DNA from: Rhododendron vialii
Taxonomy: Eukaryota; Streptophyta; Magnoliopsida; Ericales; Ericaceae
DNA length: 64,000 bases
Assembly (NCBI RefSeq): GCF_030253575.1
Contig: NC_080569.1
Span: forward strand, 27,168,501 to 27,232,500
Direction: 5' to 3'
The position numbers and the translations under genes were made by a program. The notes beneath the pieces were generated by a model. The model was given only the letters and a program-made list of their open reading frames with translations, searched no databases and had not been told where the DNA came from. Positions 1 through 11,361 of this stretch are shown one piece after another. Positions within the stretch are counted from its first letter, which is position 1; every line of letters starts with the position of its first letter.

Positions 1-524
1 GCGGGAATCGACGGTGGGAATTGGTTTAGACACGGATCGCTGACGTGGGAGTTTTGTTGTTATCATTTTCCTTTTGTTTTTGGTTTTGGTTTGCTGAAGA
101 ACTGAGATTACTGTTGTCGTTTGCCTACTGGTCTGTTCGGGCATCCGCGGATCACTGACGTGGCAGGTTTTTATGAGGGGATTCGATAAACGTCTGGAGC
201 CCAGAGCTCGTGTTTATTTTTCGTGAAAAAGAAAAGCAATAGTAGTGACGTAACATGGGACGTAGGGGTGTTTTGTGGATTATGAAGTACTCCGTACAAA
301 TTTCTCTTTATTCAAAATTTTGACGCAGGGGTGTCAAATTTTTGTAGATTAATAATTCGTCACGACGAAAGAAATTGAAAAAATAAAAAATTGTAATTCA
401 AACTATTTTTTTAATAAAGTCAAAAAAATCAACTTTTTGACGGATTTGTTTTTATTTGAAAAAACATGAATTTATTTTATTTAAAAGTTAAATTACCGCC
501 ACTCGGCTAATTTTGTAAACAGAA
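1..524. other. Intergenic, no gene seen
   Basis: No reading frame here looks coding. The AT-rich stretch at about 349-480 resembles, in motif order, the palindromic MITE at 51142-51495 (a CGTCA-type palindrome, an A-rich run, then T-rich arms), so it may be a diverged relic of that family. Nothing else is recognised. Confidence 0.4.
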
Positions 525-665
525 AGTCCAGAACCACCGCACATCGTGTGGGGCCCAGAGTGGACCCCACAATATTTATTCCGGGCCCTACAATATTTAT
601 TTATGGATATTGTAAAAAATCAACTTTAACGGATATCGTTAGATATGTTTTCTTCTGTAAAATTA
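525..665. repeat. Dispersed repeat, also at 19157-19310
   Basis: The segment shares an ordered set of motifs with 19157-19310: ACCACCGCAC, then GGGCCC, CCTCAC/CCCCAC, TGTAAAAAATCAA and a GATATCG followed by ATATG and TTTTCT. The two differ by small indels. Its class is not evident; no terminal repeats were found. It lies just left of the solo LTR at 741. Confidence 0.5.
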
Positions 666-1289
666 TTATTATTATTATTATTTTATTTACATTTGTTAGT
701 TTTACATCAAATTTTTGTGAATTATTTGTTTGTCTAATGATGTAATGCTCCAATTTTTCAAGGAATTTCGAAAACATTAACCTAAAATACACTGAATTTT
801 ATAAACTACTAGGCCCTTATTTGTCGTTAAACAAAATGTACATTAAAAAAAATACAACAAAAAGAATCCAACATTTTATTTAAATATCTTCAGAGCAACT
901 CTAGTCTTGATTCAGATCTCAAGCATACTTGGTCTCCGCTCTTGGTATTCTTCCTGTGTCAAATAGCTCCACCGTTGAACCCTGCACCCTCTGGCAAATT
1001 AATCGCCGAAGCAAACGATTTACCAGGATACAAACGTATCCGTGAGTGATAATTCACCCAGTAGAATAATCTCAATCCTACCAATCCTTTACTCTACATT
1101 TAGCAGATCAACAGTATATCAATTCATAGGAGGTACAGAATAATAACATATCGCCCTTTCCTTTACTATCCATTATCTTACATGAAATCTAAGGATCCTT
1201 TCCACAAGGTCCTTTTCGCTTACAACCATAATAAAGGAACAGCTCACCATAACAACTCAGCATTAGCGGTCGCACTATCTCATTGTCAG

Positions 1290-1665
1290 GATCCTTTACC
1301 GTCTCCCAACTCTATACACTAGGTACTTTACCATACCCCTAATCTACACACTGGGTACTATACCGTATTCAAGGATCCTTTACCGTTTCCCAAAATACTG
1401 TATCCGGAGTCCTTTACTGTCCTCCACACACACATTGGGTACTGTACCGTATTTAGGATCCTTTACCGTATCCCAAATACTGTACCCGGAGTCATTTACC
1501 GTCCTCCACACACACACTGGGTACTGTACCGTATTTAGGATCCTTTACTGTATCCCAAATACTGTACCCGGAGTCCTTTACCGTCCTCCACACACTCTGA
1601 GTACTTTACCGTACTCGGGGTCTTTTACCGTTCTCCAACTCAACTAAAAGTACTTTACCGTACTA
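1290..1665. repeat. Tandem repeat, period about 82 bp
   Basis: Units beginning AGGATCCTTTACYGT start at about 1289, 1372, 1455 and 1537, followed by decayed partial units. Each unit carries the submotifs CCCAAATACTGTA, CCGGAGTCCTTTACCGTCC and CTGGGTACTGTACCGTA. The array lies inside the LTR at 741-2898. Some units are over 90 percent alike by eye, so expansion after the LTR formed is likely. Confidence 0.85.
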
Positions 1666-2526
1666 GGGTTCTTTACCGGCACCCAACATTCTCAATCAAT
1701 TTTATCATTTTATCCTTTACTTAACCATGTCTACGTGTTCACTACTCGAAACCACCATGAACCCAAACCCATTCCAACATAAACAACATGATACAATCAA
1801 TAACAGCCCGATTCATAACATAATACATTTCAATGAGATAAAAAGTACATATCAAATAATATTGTGCGAGTAAGTAAACACATAATATTTTATGATTGGA
1901 CCAATGCCCTTAAGATTCATTGAACAAGTAAATTAATTAATTAATTATAGCATTCGCTTATTCTACTAAAAATAAATCAACCACATAGTTTAGGTTCAAA
2001 TTGAGAACTAAAGTATATTCAGGGGGCAAACTACAATTTCATAATATCTCACTTTAAAAGAAAAACGTGCATGCTACAGTAGCCTTCGATTTTCAATTTT
2101 TCAGGAAACAGAGTACTTCTGGTTTGATTCGCGGGTATGATAAATCCCATTATAACTTTTCAAATTCATCATAGAGAAATTATTTAATACTTAGGAGAAA
2201 ATAGGGAAGCAATTATTCTACCTTAAATCCGGCCGAAAGAGCGGGTACTAGTTTGCGAACGATTTCGGTAAAATAAAAAAGACAGCGGCGGCAGCAGATG
2301 AATATTATGTAGAATTGGGAGTGAAATAATATACTGGTGTTCAATTTTTGAATTTATGTAGGTATGTATAATGGGAGAGAATAAGGTAGTGAGAATGTGA
2401 AGATAAGTGTGGAAGTGGTAGAATGGAGAAGAAGAGTGAATGAGAAAGATACTGATAATGATAAGAGAGATAGAAGACAAGTGTCATATTTGGTGGAATT
2501 TTTTTTAATCTAATATATGTAGACAC

Positions 2527-2579
<53 letters not shown>
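2527..2579. repeat. (TA)n microsatellite
   Basis: A pure TA run of about 26 units, inside the solo LTR. On its right is a short near-duplicate (GAATGTATGTGGACGC at 2581 and 2610). Confidence 0.95.
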
Positions 2580-2581
<2 letters not shown>

Positions 2582-2984
2582 AATGTATGTGGACGCGTTT
2601 ATGTATAAGGTGAGAATGTATGTGGACGCATATATGTATAGGATGAGAGAGAAGTGGAGAGTTAGTTTGAATAGAGTTCTAGTTAGGATTTAGATAGGAA
2701 AGATAAGAAATGAATATGAATCCCTAATTTCCTGTATATCTAAAGTTTAAATATATATCTTAAACAATAGCGCAAATAATATCAATTGTACACGTAATAA
2801 TATATTTTAATTATTCAATCTAATTAATTATTAAATTAAAAATTTAACAATATAAATTTGTATTAAAAAAAATTAGGTCAAAAATCCGGATCGTTACAAA
2901 TGACAGTAATCGGGAAAGTGAAAATTTATGATACTAACAATATGCCAAGAAGAATGATTGATTTGAATAGTTTACAAAAATTTG

Positions 2985-3866
2985 ACGCGAAATTAGTAAA
3001 AGCAAAGTTTATGTTCTATACTTAAAAAATTTGAAATACAAAGAATGCTCTCCTTTTGATGGAAACAAATAAACGGCATTAGGGCCGGGGGCCATTTTGA
3101 CTCACATTTTAAATGTTAGGGACTAAATTGGACAAGTGTCTAGATTGGAGAATAAATTGGCAATTCGCTAATACTTTATGGACCAAAAAGGTAAATAAGT
3201 CCCAATTTGTTGTCCAAATTAGGATGTCATTAACGATCGGACCAAATGGATTGCAATCAAGAAGTTGAGGAAAGAAATATGTGGTTTTAATAGATAGTTT
3301 AGGGGAAAAAATAAAAACTCTGTAGAAAGTTGAGTAACAAAAATAAGAGAGCCGGAGAAATAGAGAGAGAGCTGAAAAGGCTATTCTTCCGGCGAGGGGC
3401 TGTGAGTGAGCATAAACATTGGCGAACGGGAAAAAAAAAATGGAATTGATTTCTACACTCTCTTTTTTTGGTATTCATACTCTCTTTTTGTTTTTTAACA
3501 AAAAAAATATATATACACTTTCAACACTAAAATTTAAAAAAAAAAATGTGGTTATAAAAAATAAAAAAAAAGGTATAGAAATAAATTCTCAAAGAATACT
3601 GAGAGACTGTCCTGGCCTTGAGTGAGTAAACACAGAGACTGTCCTTGAAATGGGGCTCAGATGGAGATGTTGTGGTCTGAGTGCTTTTGCAATCGTGGCT
3701 GAGTCAAGAGTAAGAAAAACAATAATGCAACATTTTTTAGATGTGCTGATCAGTCAGTAGCTGTAGCTGATTGTGATAAAAAGTTACTCGGTAGTATATG
3801 TGTAGTATTATTGAATTTTTAATCACACCAATATGTAAGCTCTGGTCGGTCGATACAAGCTGACCG
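2985..3866. other. Phospholipase distal 5' flank, unit 1
   Basis: There is no gene. This stretch is the undisturbed version of 15495-18980, which in unit 2 is split by the 1.76-kb LTR at 15940 and the hAT element at 17922. A GAGAGACTGTCC...GAGTGAGTAAACA motif at 3601-3640 is shared by both units. Short ORFs here are not conserved between the units. Confidence 0.7.
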
Positions 3867-3875
3867 GTGCGAAAG

Positions 3876-4282
3876 CGACTTGTGCGGGGGGTTGCTGTCT
3901 CTTCAAGGCACAGCAGCATGTTGTCCCGACCGAGGGGTTCCACTCCAGTCTTGATCCGACGATCAGAAATGTTCGTTTCGTAGAGCTCGTCGAGTTGAAC
4001 AAGTATGCAAAAAATTAGCTCTATCGGATATCATTAAGTACTTGATCGAAACTTTTTTGTCTTGAAAAGAATGGATCCGAAACACTGGATCAAATCTACT
4101 GGAGCCCATTATTGGCAAGTTATATGTGTTCCGATCAGACACTTAAAGATATCTTATTAATTTGATTTTTTGTATTCTTGTTCAACTCGACGAGCTCTAC
4201 GAAGTGAACGTTTCCGATCGTCAAACCAAGACCAGAGCGGAACTCCCTCGGCCAGGCCTTGAAGGGACAGCAGCCCCAGTCC
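3876..4282. mobile_element. Mutator-like fold-back MITE, 407 bp
   Basis: The ends are long imperfect inverted repeats. The left arm includes TGTCTCTTCAAGGC and GTAGAGCTCGTCGAGTTGAA; the right arm carries their complements around 4180-4275, so each arm is about 150 bp. A perfect 9-bp direct repeat, GTGCGAAAG, flanks it (3867-3875 and 4283-4291), the target length typical of Mutator-like elements. Unit 2 has a related empty site at about 19000 (GCGTGAAAAGTGC). There is no transposase frame, so it is non-autonomous. Confidence 0.85.
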
Positions 4283-4516
4283 GTGCGAAAGGTGCAGAGA
4301 ACGGACTACCGACTCGCACACATGAGTTTCCCAAGCAAAATCATTGTTGTTCGATACACCTACAACTTGATATCACATGTTTATAATGGAGGCGGATTCT
4401 TTGAACTTTAAAAACTTTTTTGGAGTTCAACTTTTCTCCGGAATTTTTTTTTAAAGATCTTGACCGTTAAAAACACCATATAATGGTTGTGAACACTCCA
4501 ACCACATCTCTATGGT

Positions 4517-5258
4517 CAGGGGGGACGGAGCCAGGAATTTCATCACGCAGGGGCGACAGTACATGAGAGAAAAAAATATAAATACACATGCATAATCATG
4601 TAAATACTTAAAACTTAAAATAACATAAATACATAAACCGGTTTAACTAATGAGATCGATCTTGATGTATGTGTCTTATTTTTTTTATTGTTTATCTTCT
4701 TCTTTTTTTCATTTATCACAACTGGATGAATTTAGTACATAGACTTTCATGTTACTTGATTTTTCTATTAAAAAAATAAAGAATTAGAAGAAGTCTAGAA
4801 CAACAATTGGGGAAAGACATACCTACAACTTAAATTTTACTAAAATTACTCAAGGTTTCCAAAATTTCTTCTCATTTGTCTCTATTTTCTCGTAATTGCC
4901 TTTTGAAATCTTAACAATTGGGTATGTTTGTGCCGGGGGGAATTGGTGTGCCATTGAGATTTTAGGAGAAAAAGAAATAAAACTGTTAACAATAAACCTA
5001 TCTAACTTTATTACTTGAATATTCACAATATTAACCCTATAGTTTTATTTTTTGTTATATTTTAGCCATTAGCCTTTAGTAATTAATGTTGGTATTCTCG
5101 TAGTTCAAAGGTTACAATTATTATTTTTTTTACAAAATTCTACACAGGGGCGAGCATATATACTTTTATAGGAATTTTTTTTACATATAATAGTAGTGTT
5201 TCTTTTTCTTCTTGCAGGGGCGACCACCCCTACTAGTCCTTCCCTGGCTCCATCCCTG
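4517..5258. mobile_element. hAT-type non-autonomous element, 742 bp
   Basis: It begins CAGGGGGGACGGAGCCAGG and ends CCTGGCTCCATCCCTG, terminal inverted repeats of the CAGGGGCGGAGCCAGG kind common among plant hAT MITEs. The 8-bp flanks (TCTATGGT and CCGGTGGT) match at five positions and may be a decayed target duplication. The interior is AT-rich and non-coding. GCAGGGGCGAC occurs inside both ends (about 4546 and 5216). Confidence 0.65.
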
Positions 5259-5294
5259 CCGGTGGTTCAAATGTGGAAGAATACAAAATGCGGG

Positions 5295-5305
5295 CCATAA
5301 ATAGG
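5295..5305 (+). promoter_or_regulatory. TATA-like box of phospholipase copy 1
   Basis: CCATAAATAGG is kept in both duplication units (here and at about 21494), about 300 bp before the start codon in the uninterrupted unit 2. Its spacing and conservation suggest the core promoter. No transcript start was observed. Confidence 0.4.
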
Positions 5306-5331
5306 CAGATCAAAAGCTCCTATCACACTGC

Positions 5332-5568
5332 GGCTCCGTTCCAGAAACCTTCTTAAAAAATAAACAGCTTATTTCACATTTTTAAACTTAAAAATAAAGT
5401 AAATGAAAAATATTTTTTTAATTTTTTTTGCATCGTATAAAAGATCTCGATGAGATCTTTCAAACAAAATCCATATTGCATATTTTTAGATTTCAATAAG
5501 CCTATAATTTTTTAGCTTGAAATTGTTCTTACAAAATAAAGACTTTTTTTCCGTTCTGGAACGGAGCC
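5332..5568. mobile_element. MITE in the phospholipase 5' leader, 237 bp
   Basis: It has perfect 15-bp terminal inverted repeats, GGCTCCGTTCCAGAA and TTCTGGAACGGAGCC, flanked by TGC on both sides (5329-5331 and 5569-5571). Unit 2 has the empty site, CACTGCATGAACG at about 21525-21537. The 3-bp target is Harbinger-like in length but not in sequence, so the superfamily is open. It lies about 30 bp after a TATA-like CCATAAATAGG, so it would sit at or just after the transcription start of the phospholipase gene. Confidence 0.85.
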
Positions 5569-6023
5569 TGCATGCACGTTTATCTTAACTTGGCTACTAT
5601 TACCCCGCAGGGCCGGCACGTTTATCAGCCTGAACCAACTGGAGCCAATCGTTGGAGTTGGAGATACATCTCGATCAATCTTTTGCATCCCCTAGTCAAC
5701 AACACTACTGTAGGGTTCAATCATTCAGCCACAAAACAGGAATTCCATATGTGCCCGAAATTCAACATGGATAACTTGCTCTCTCAAATTCTAGCTAGCT
5801 ACCTCAAAAAAGAACTAAACATATTCAGGTATAAATATGTGTATCAAGTAACCAACGAAGCCATCAAGTTAAAAGAACTCATAGAAAAAAGATCACGAAT
5901 ATGGGTGACACCAACATAGCCGACAATTGGCCGGATCTCAGTGGAGATCAAAACTGGAAAGATTTACTGGATCCTCTAGACATCAATCTCCGTCGATACA
6001 TAATTCATTATGGAGAAAGGGTT

Positions 6024-6028
6024 CAAGC
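6024..6028. repeat. Copia target-site duplication, left copy
   Basis: CAAGC here and again at 11808-11812, directly outside the two LTRs. The related gene at 23020-23040 has one uninterrupted copy of this region (GGGTTCAAGTAACCGGCG), confirming the insertion point. Confidence 0.95.
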
Positions 6029-6474
6029 TGTTGAGATTTGGCTTCATTCTCATTTGTCAAAGACTAGCAGTCTTTCTTGACAATGGAAAGATCTGCCCAT
6101 TCTTGTTTGTCAAAGACTAGCAGTCTTTCTTGACAATGGAAAGATCTGCACATTTGCAGAAGATCTCACGCATGGTTTGAAATTAATGCCATAAGCATGG
6201 CTGTTGAACAGGGCTCTATTCTTTGCCTATAAATTGAGCCTTCTGCACTTGTATTTGGTGTGGGAAAATCAGTGAGAGTTTGAGAGCTGCATATGTATGC
6301 ATTTGTATCAGTCTGTGAGTGAGTGTGAGTTAGAGTGATTTGTAATCCTCCTCCTCCTAAATATAATCCGGCTGCCCCCCGTGGATGTACCCGATTTTGG
6401 GGAACCACGTAAATCTTTGTCTCTGTGTTTGTGTGTGTGTTTGTGTTCTGGTTTGGTCCTTAGTTTCCGCAACA
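6029..6474 (+). repeat. 5' LTR of the complete Copia element
   Basis: 446 bp, starting TGTTGAGATT and ending TTTCCGCAACA. A TATAAAT box lies at 6228-6234, so U3 covers roughly the first 230 bp. U3 holds a directly repeated block of about 57 bp (from about 6056 and 6113) centred on the hairpin AAAGACTAGCAGTCTTT; such repeats often act as enhancers in Copia LTRs. A GT-rich run lies near the 3' end. Confidence 0.97.
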
Positions 6475-6476
6475 AT

Positions 6477-6488
6477 TGGTATCAGAGC
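6477..6488 (+). promoter_or_regulatory. Primer-binding site (initiator Met tRNA type)
   Basis: TGGTATCAGAGC, two bases after the 5' LTR, matches the complement of the 3' end of plant initiator methionine tRNA, the usual primer for Copia reverse transcription. Confidence 0.93.
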
Positions 6489-7188
6489 TTGGGAAGCCAA
6501 AACACAAAGCAACATTCTGTTTTTGCCTCTGTTCGAATCTGCGTTTTTTCGAAACAGCTCGAAAATACGATCTAATCTGTCCATCTTGTTCGTCTCGTCG
6601 AGACGATTTCGGGAAGGTATAATAAGCCTTCATCCGACGTCGGGGTGAACCACACCTTCCCGGTCAAAGTTGCGCTTAAGCAGTCAAATCAGAAAATGAA
6701 TCTGACGCGCTTGTGATACGTTTCCACGCGCAACTGCAGGTTGAAGACGATGACATCAGCAAGATGTCATCATCCAGTCAGCAACATGTCATCGCTCCAT
6801 CAGTACCACATGGCGCTGTCATCCGCCACATCACCTGCCCAGTCATCAGACACGTCATCTGCCACGTCACCAAACGGGACCCATATGTGCTGAGTCATCA
6901 ACCACGTCAGCAGTCCGCGTGTCATTCCACGTCAGCGCCAGGTGGGTGCCACGTGTTCGACACCTCAGCAAAAGTGGTCCAGTCAATCATCCAGTCAGCA
7001 GAATTTTCCTAAAATTTGTTTTCTGTGTTTTCGGAGCCGTCCGGACTCCGTTTTTCGCCCGTGAGTAGTCGATTTTGACTATCTCGACGTTCCAGATCCA
7101 ACCCCGTGCCCCGTTTTTCGAGATTCCGTTCCGAAAAATCTGTTGGGAGTATTTTCAGCGGTAAAACTCTCGCTTTTGACTTCGTTGG
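6489..7188 (+). other. Copia untranslated leader
   Basis: About 700 bases between the primer-binding site and the gag-pol start. The part at 6745-6990 is a degenerate array of GTCATC/CGTCA/CCAGTCA words, unlike the rest of the element. Several ATGs precede 7189 but open only short frames. Packaging and dimerisation signals would be expected here, but none can be named from sequence. Confidence 0.7.
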
Positions 7189-10100
7189 ATGTCCAGCATC
7201 GACGAGGAGAGCCCTAGTGTTGTTTCTTCAACACCTATGGACAAATCATCAGATAAGAAGACTTCAGACGAGCCCTCGGTCAGTTCCTACATGAGGAGGA
7301 GCTCGGTTTCGAATGCCAAATTCGAAGTGGATAAGTTCGATGGCACAATTAACTTCGGCATGTGGCAATGCGAAGTTTTGGATATTCTAAATCAACAAGA
7401 TTTGGAATTCACTTTGGAGGATCGTCCTGAGGATATGTCCACCTCCGATTGGGACAAGCTTAATCGGCAAGCTTGTGGCACGATCCGTCTTTGTTTGTCC
7501 AAAGACATCAAGTATTCCGTCATGAGGGACAATTCAGCCAAGGAGTTGTGGCAGAAATTAGAGAGCAAGTACATGACGAAGAGCATAGAGAACAGACTCT
7601 ACCTGAAGAAGAGACTGTATCGTTTTCAGTATCAACAAGGTGCGTCAATGAACGAACATCTAAATAGTTTCAATAAAATTTTGGCCGATTTGCAAAACCT
7701 TGATGTTAAAATTGACGATGAGGATAAGGCACTTTTGTTGATAAATTCTTTGCCTGATACATATGACCACTTGGTTACTACCTTACTGTATGGAAAAGAT
7801 GAAATTCGTTTTAATGACGTTTGCTCTACTTTGATTAACAACGAGGTACGGAAGAAGGATCAACAAGTTCATCGGGATCCCTCTTCATCAGCACTATCAG
7901 TAAGGGGAAGGACTGAATCGAGGAATAGACAGTCCGGGAGGAGACAGTCCAGGTCCAGGTCAAAAGGCAAATCAGCTGAAAGGAATCAGAAATCCGGTGA
8001 TAGGAAGCAGATTGCAAAGGATGAGTGTGCTTACTGTCATGAAATGGGGCACTGGAAGAAGGATTGCCCCAAAATCAAGGAACAACAACAACAACGAGCA
8101 AATGTTGCAAGAGGAGAGGTTGACGACTTGGCATCAGCCTTGATTGTTTCATCAGACACAAATTCAGATGAATGGATTCTGGACTCGGGATGTACCTACC
8201 ATATGTGTCCCCATCGGGACTGGTTCTCAAACTTTCAAGAGATTGACGGTGGCGTAGTTTTGATGGGCAACGACAATGCCTGCAAAACTCAGGGGATAGG
8301 TACAATCCGACTCAAGTTGCGCAACGGTACAACCAAGCTTTTGACAGATGTCCGGTATGTCCCGGATTTGAAGAAAAATTTGATTTCTCTTGGAACCTTG
8401 GATGCAAAAGGTTACAAGATTACTTTAGAAGGTGGAGCTCTGAAAGTAACCCATGGTGCATTAGTGGTCCTGAAAGGCACTCGGAGAGGAAATTTATACT
8501 TCCTCGACGGGCGCACAGTTACAGGAGGAGTAGCCATCTCCAGCAGCAGCTCAGATGATGCTACAGATGACATTTCCCGACTCTGGCACATGCGCCTAGG
8601 TCATGCCGGAGAGAAAGCTTTACAAGGATTGATGAAGAAAGGTCTCCTTAAGGGGGCCAAGACAGGGAAGTTTGGATTCTGTGAGCACTGTGTTCTGGGC
8701 AAACAGACCAGGGTCAAATTTGGCACCGCAGTTCATTGTACGAAGGGTATTCTGGATTATGTTCATTCAGATGTTTGGGGGCCCACAACGACAGCAACTT
8801 TTGGTGGCAAACGGTGGTTTGTCACGTTTATTGATGATTTTTCACGGAGAGTATGGGTTTATCCCATGCAACGCAAGGATGAGGTCCTTGACACTTTCCT
8901 CCGTTGGAAGCAGAGGGTGGAGACTCAGACTGGCAGAAAAATCAAGGTACTTCGGTCAGACAACGGTGGTGAGTATACTTCAGATCCCTTTCTCAAAATC
9001 TGTCAGGAGGAGGGGATAGTCCGACATTTCACCGCAGCGAAGACTCCACAGCAAAATGGAGTTGCAGAGAGGATGAACCGTACTTTGGTGACTAAGGTGC
9101 GGTGTATGTTGTCCAACGCCGGTTTGAGCAAAGTATTTTGGGGAGAGGCAGTCGCCTATGCCTGTCAGTTGATCAACAGGCTACCGTCAGAGGCACTTGG
9201 CGGACGGACTCCCATGGAGGTATATTTTGGTCAATCTTCGATTGATTACGATCGGCTGCATGTATTTGGTTGTCCTGCTTATTTTCATGTCACAGAATCT
9301 AAGCTGGATCCTCGAGCTAGGAAGGCTATATTTGTTGGCTTTACTCCAGGTGTAAAGGCCTATAGACTCTGGTGCCCGGAGTCTAAGAAGATTATTACCA
9401 GCCGAGATGTTACTTTCGATGAGTCGGCCATGCTTCAAACCAACTCTCGAAAGGTTAACACCATTCCAGGGTGTTCAGATCAGGTGGAGCAGTCAGAGCA
9501 GGTGGAGCTAGAGGTTCCTGTAGTTCAAGTTCCTACCATTTCGCCACCACAGGAGCACCACAGTGATGTTTCAAATTCAAGTTCTGAGTCTGATGATGTT
9601 TCAGTTCCCGAGGCTATAGCGCCAACACAGTCTATTGCTACTAGCCGTCCGAGGAGGGAGATTCGAAAACCTGCCCGATATGATGGTATGGTTGCATACG
9701 CCCTTCCGGTTATCACAGGTGTTCCGAATACGTATAGGGAGGCCGTTTCAGGTTCTGACAGTTCTCAATGGAAGCAGGCTATGAATGAGGAGATGAGTTC
9801 TCTTCACAAGAATAAGACTTGGGAGCTGGTACCACTTCCCAAAGGGAATAAAGCAATAGGATGCAAATGGGTCTACGCCAACAAAGAGGACAGTTCGGTC
9901 AAGGGTGGTGTTAGACATAAGGCCAGATTGGTGGCAAAGGGTTATGCTCAGCGCGAAGGGATTGACTACAATGAGGTCTTCTCTCCGGTGGTGAAGCATG
10001 CATCGATCCGCATTCTATTATCTTTGGTTGCGCAGTACGACCTCGAGTTACAGCAACTCGATGTTAAGACTGCATTTTTGCACGGCGACTTGGACGAAGA

Positions 10101-11307
10101 GATCTATATGTCACAACCAGATGGTTTCAAGGTCTCCGGAAAGGAAAATTGGGCTTGCCGTCTTCGCAAGTCACTATATGGCCTAAAGCAGTCGCCACGA
10201 CAATGGTACAAGAGATTTGATCAGTTTATGGCTACGCAGAGGTATACTCGCAGCAGTTTTGACCATTGTGTTTACTTTCGTAAACTTCGGGATGGTTCCT
10301 TTATCTATTTGCTCTTATATGTTGATGATATGCTAATTGCATCTAAGAGCAAGGTGGAGATTTCTCGGTTGAAGGCACAACTGAGTTCAGAATTCGAAAT
10401 GAAAGACCTTGGAGAAGCAAAGAAGGTCATTGGGATGGAGATTCAGCGCAACAGGAAGCAGGGCACAGTTTGCTTATCGCAGACTCAGTATCTGAAGACT
10501 GTACTTCAACGGTTTGGCATAGATGGCAAAGCTAAACCCGTGAGTACACCATTAGCCCCGCACTTTAAGCTCAGCGCTTCGATGTCACCTCGTACTGATG
10601 CGGAACGAAAACAGATGGCCCAAGTTCTGTATGCCAACGCTGTGGGATCCTTGATGTATGCAATGGTATGTACCAGACCCGATATTTCACACGCTGTCAG
10701 TATGGTTAGCAGATATATGCATGATCCAGGAAAGGGTCACTGGCAGGCTGTGAAATGGATTCTTAGATACATTCAGGGCACAGTTAATGTTGGCCTAAAA
10801 TTTGGGAGAGATCAGAAATTTGGTGATCAGCTTGCAGTTGGTTATGTAGATTCAGATTACGCTGGTGATCTGGATAAGAGGCGGTCAATTACTGGTTATG
10901 TTTTCACTATGGCAGGAGGACCAGTTAGTTGGCATTCGACTTTACAGTCCACGGTTGCACTATCTACTACGGAGGCTGAATATATGGCTGTGACTGAGGC
11001 CATAAAAGAAGCCATCTGGTTGCAGGGTTTGATTGGTGATTTGGGTGCCAAACAGGAGCACATCAATGTCTATTGCGATAGTCAGAGTGCCATTCATTTG
11101 GCAAAGAATCAGGTGCACCATACCAGGACAAAGCATATAGATGTCCGTTTTCACTTTGTTCGGGAAATTCTAGAAGAAGGGGACATATTGCTTGAGAAGA
11201 TTGCCACTGCAGACAACCCAGCTGATATGTTGACGAAGGTTGTTACTGGGATCAAGTTCAATCATTGTTTGGACTTGATCAACATCTCTCCGGTTCAGAG
11301 CGCCTAA
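7189..11307 (+). CDS. Copia gag-pol polyprotein, intact, 1372 aa
   Basis: A single uninterrupted frame. In order: a Copia-type Gag domain (about residues 44-220); a basic Arg/Ser-rich stretch (about 235-275); a CCHC zinc knuckle (Cys280, Cys283, His288, Cys293); an aspartic protease with DSG at 332-334; the pre-integrase His-Cys finger; integrase with Asp528, Asp591 and Glu627 in D-D-35-E spacing; a reverse transcriptase with YVDD at 1044-1047; and RNase H from about 1218 (Asp1221 in VDSD). The integrase-before-polymerase order defines Copia. No stop, frameshift or catalytic change is visible, so activity is plausible. The first ATG with full coding continuity was taken as the start; a downstream Met within the first 40 residues cannot be excluded. 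Confidence 0.97.
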   Translation: MSSIDEESPSVVSSTPMDKSSDKKTSDEPSVSSYMRRSSVSNAKFEVDKFDGTINFGMWQCEVLDILNQQDLEFTLEDRPEDMSTSDWDKLNRQACGTIRLCLSKDIKYSVMRDNSAKELWQKLESKYMTKSIENRLYLKKRLYRFQYQQGASMNEHLNSFNKILADLQNLDVKIDDEDKALLLINSLPDTYDHLVTTLLYGKDEIRFNDVCSTLINNEVRKKDQQVHRDPSSSALSVRGRTESRNRQSGRRQSRSRSKGKSAERNQKSGDRKQIAKDECAYCHEMGHWKKDCPKIKEQQQQRANVARGEVDDLASALIVSSDTNSDEWILDSGCTYHMCPHRDWFSNFQEIDGGVVLMGNDNACKTQGIGTIRLKLRNGTTKLLTDVRYVPDLKKNLISLGTLDAKGYKITLEGGALKVTHGALVVLKGTRRGNLYFLDGRTVTGGVAISSSSSDDATDDISRLWHMRLGHAGEKALQGLMKKGLLKGAKTGKFGFCEHCVLGKQTRVKFGTAVHCTKGILDYVHSDVWGPTTTATFGGKRWFVTFIDDFSRRVWVYPMQRKDEVLDTFLRWKQRVETQTGRKIKVLRSDNGGEYTSDPFLKICQEEGIVRHFTAAKTPQQNGVAERMNRTLVTKVRCMLSNAGLSKVFWGEAVAYACQLINRLPSEALGGRTPMEVYFGQSSIDYDRLHVFGCPAYFHVTESKLDPRARKAIFVGFTPGVKAYRLWCPESKKIITSRDVTFDESAMLQTNSRKVNTIPGCSDQVEQSEQVELEVPVVQVPTISPPQEHHSDVSNSSSESDDVSVPEAIAPTQSIATSRPRREIRKPARYDGMVAYALPVITGVPNTYREAVSGSDSSQWKQAMNEEMSSLHKNKTWELVPLPKGNKAIGCKWVYANKEDSSVKGGVRHKARLVAKGYAQREGIDYNEVFSPVVKHASIRILLSLVAQYDLELQQLDVKTAFLHGDLDEEIYMSQPDGFKVSGKENWACRLRKSLYGLKQSPRQWYKRFDQFMATQRYTRSSFDHCVYFRKLRDGSFIYLLLYVDDMLIASKSKVEISRLKAQLSSEFEMKDLGEAKKVIGMEIQRNRKQGTVCLSQTQYLKTVLQRFGIDGKAKPVSTPLAPHFKLSASMSPRTDAERKQMAQVLYANAVGSLMYAMVCTRPDISHAVSMVSRYMHDPGKGHWQAVKWILRYIQGTVNVGLKFGRDQKFGDQLAVGYVDSDYAGDLDKRRSITGYVFTMAGGPVSWHSTLQSTVALSTTEAEYMAVTEAIKEAIWLQGLIGDLGAKQEHINVYCDSQSAIHLAKNQVHHTRTKHIDVRFHFVREILEEGDILLEKIATADNPADMLTKVVTGIKFNHCLDLINISPVQSA

Positions 11308-11350
11308 GGGCGCATTGGGGGCAGCATCGGACCTTTGGAGAATTGTCGCC

Positions 11351-11361
11351 AAGGTGGAGAT
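11351..11361 (+). promoter_or_regulatory. Polypurine tract of the complete Copia element
   Basis: AAGGTGGAGA followed by T directly abuts the 3' LTR, the position where plus-strand synthesis is primed. It lies 43 bases after the gag-pol stop. Confidence 0.8.

Larger units (their letters stand above)
741..2898 (-). mobile_element. Probable Gypsy-type solo LTR, 2.16 kb
   Basis: The segment starts with TGTAATGCTCC and ends with CGGATCGTTACA, giving the TG...CA ends of an LTR, and is bounded by the 5-bp direct repeat AATGA (736-740 and 2899-2903). Read on the minus strand it begins TGTAACGATCCGG, a start typical of plant chromovirus-like Gypsy LTRs, which is why minus is preferred. No primer-binding site or internal coding region adjoins it, so it is called a solo LTR. 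The target repeat is short and no empty site is available here, so the boundaries are less secure than those at 21900 or 23308. Confidence 0.6.

Noticed and set aside
1290-1665. CRISPR-like array
   Set aside because: The repeats are contiguous 82-bp units without distinct spacers, inside a plant LTR.
741-2898. Full-length Gypsy element
   Set aside because: There is no second LTR and no gag-pol coding sequence; only one LTR-like unit with a target repeat is visible.
5572-5919. 115-codon frame before the phospholipase start
   Set aside because: It overlaps the leader and the start codon in another frame, and unit 2 breaks it with indels, so it is not under coding constraint.
7189-11307. Treating the Copia polyprotein as a viral or host gene
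   Set aside because: LTRs, target duplication, primer site and the integrase-before-polymerase order show a retrotransposon.
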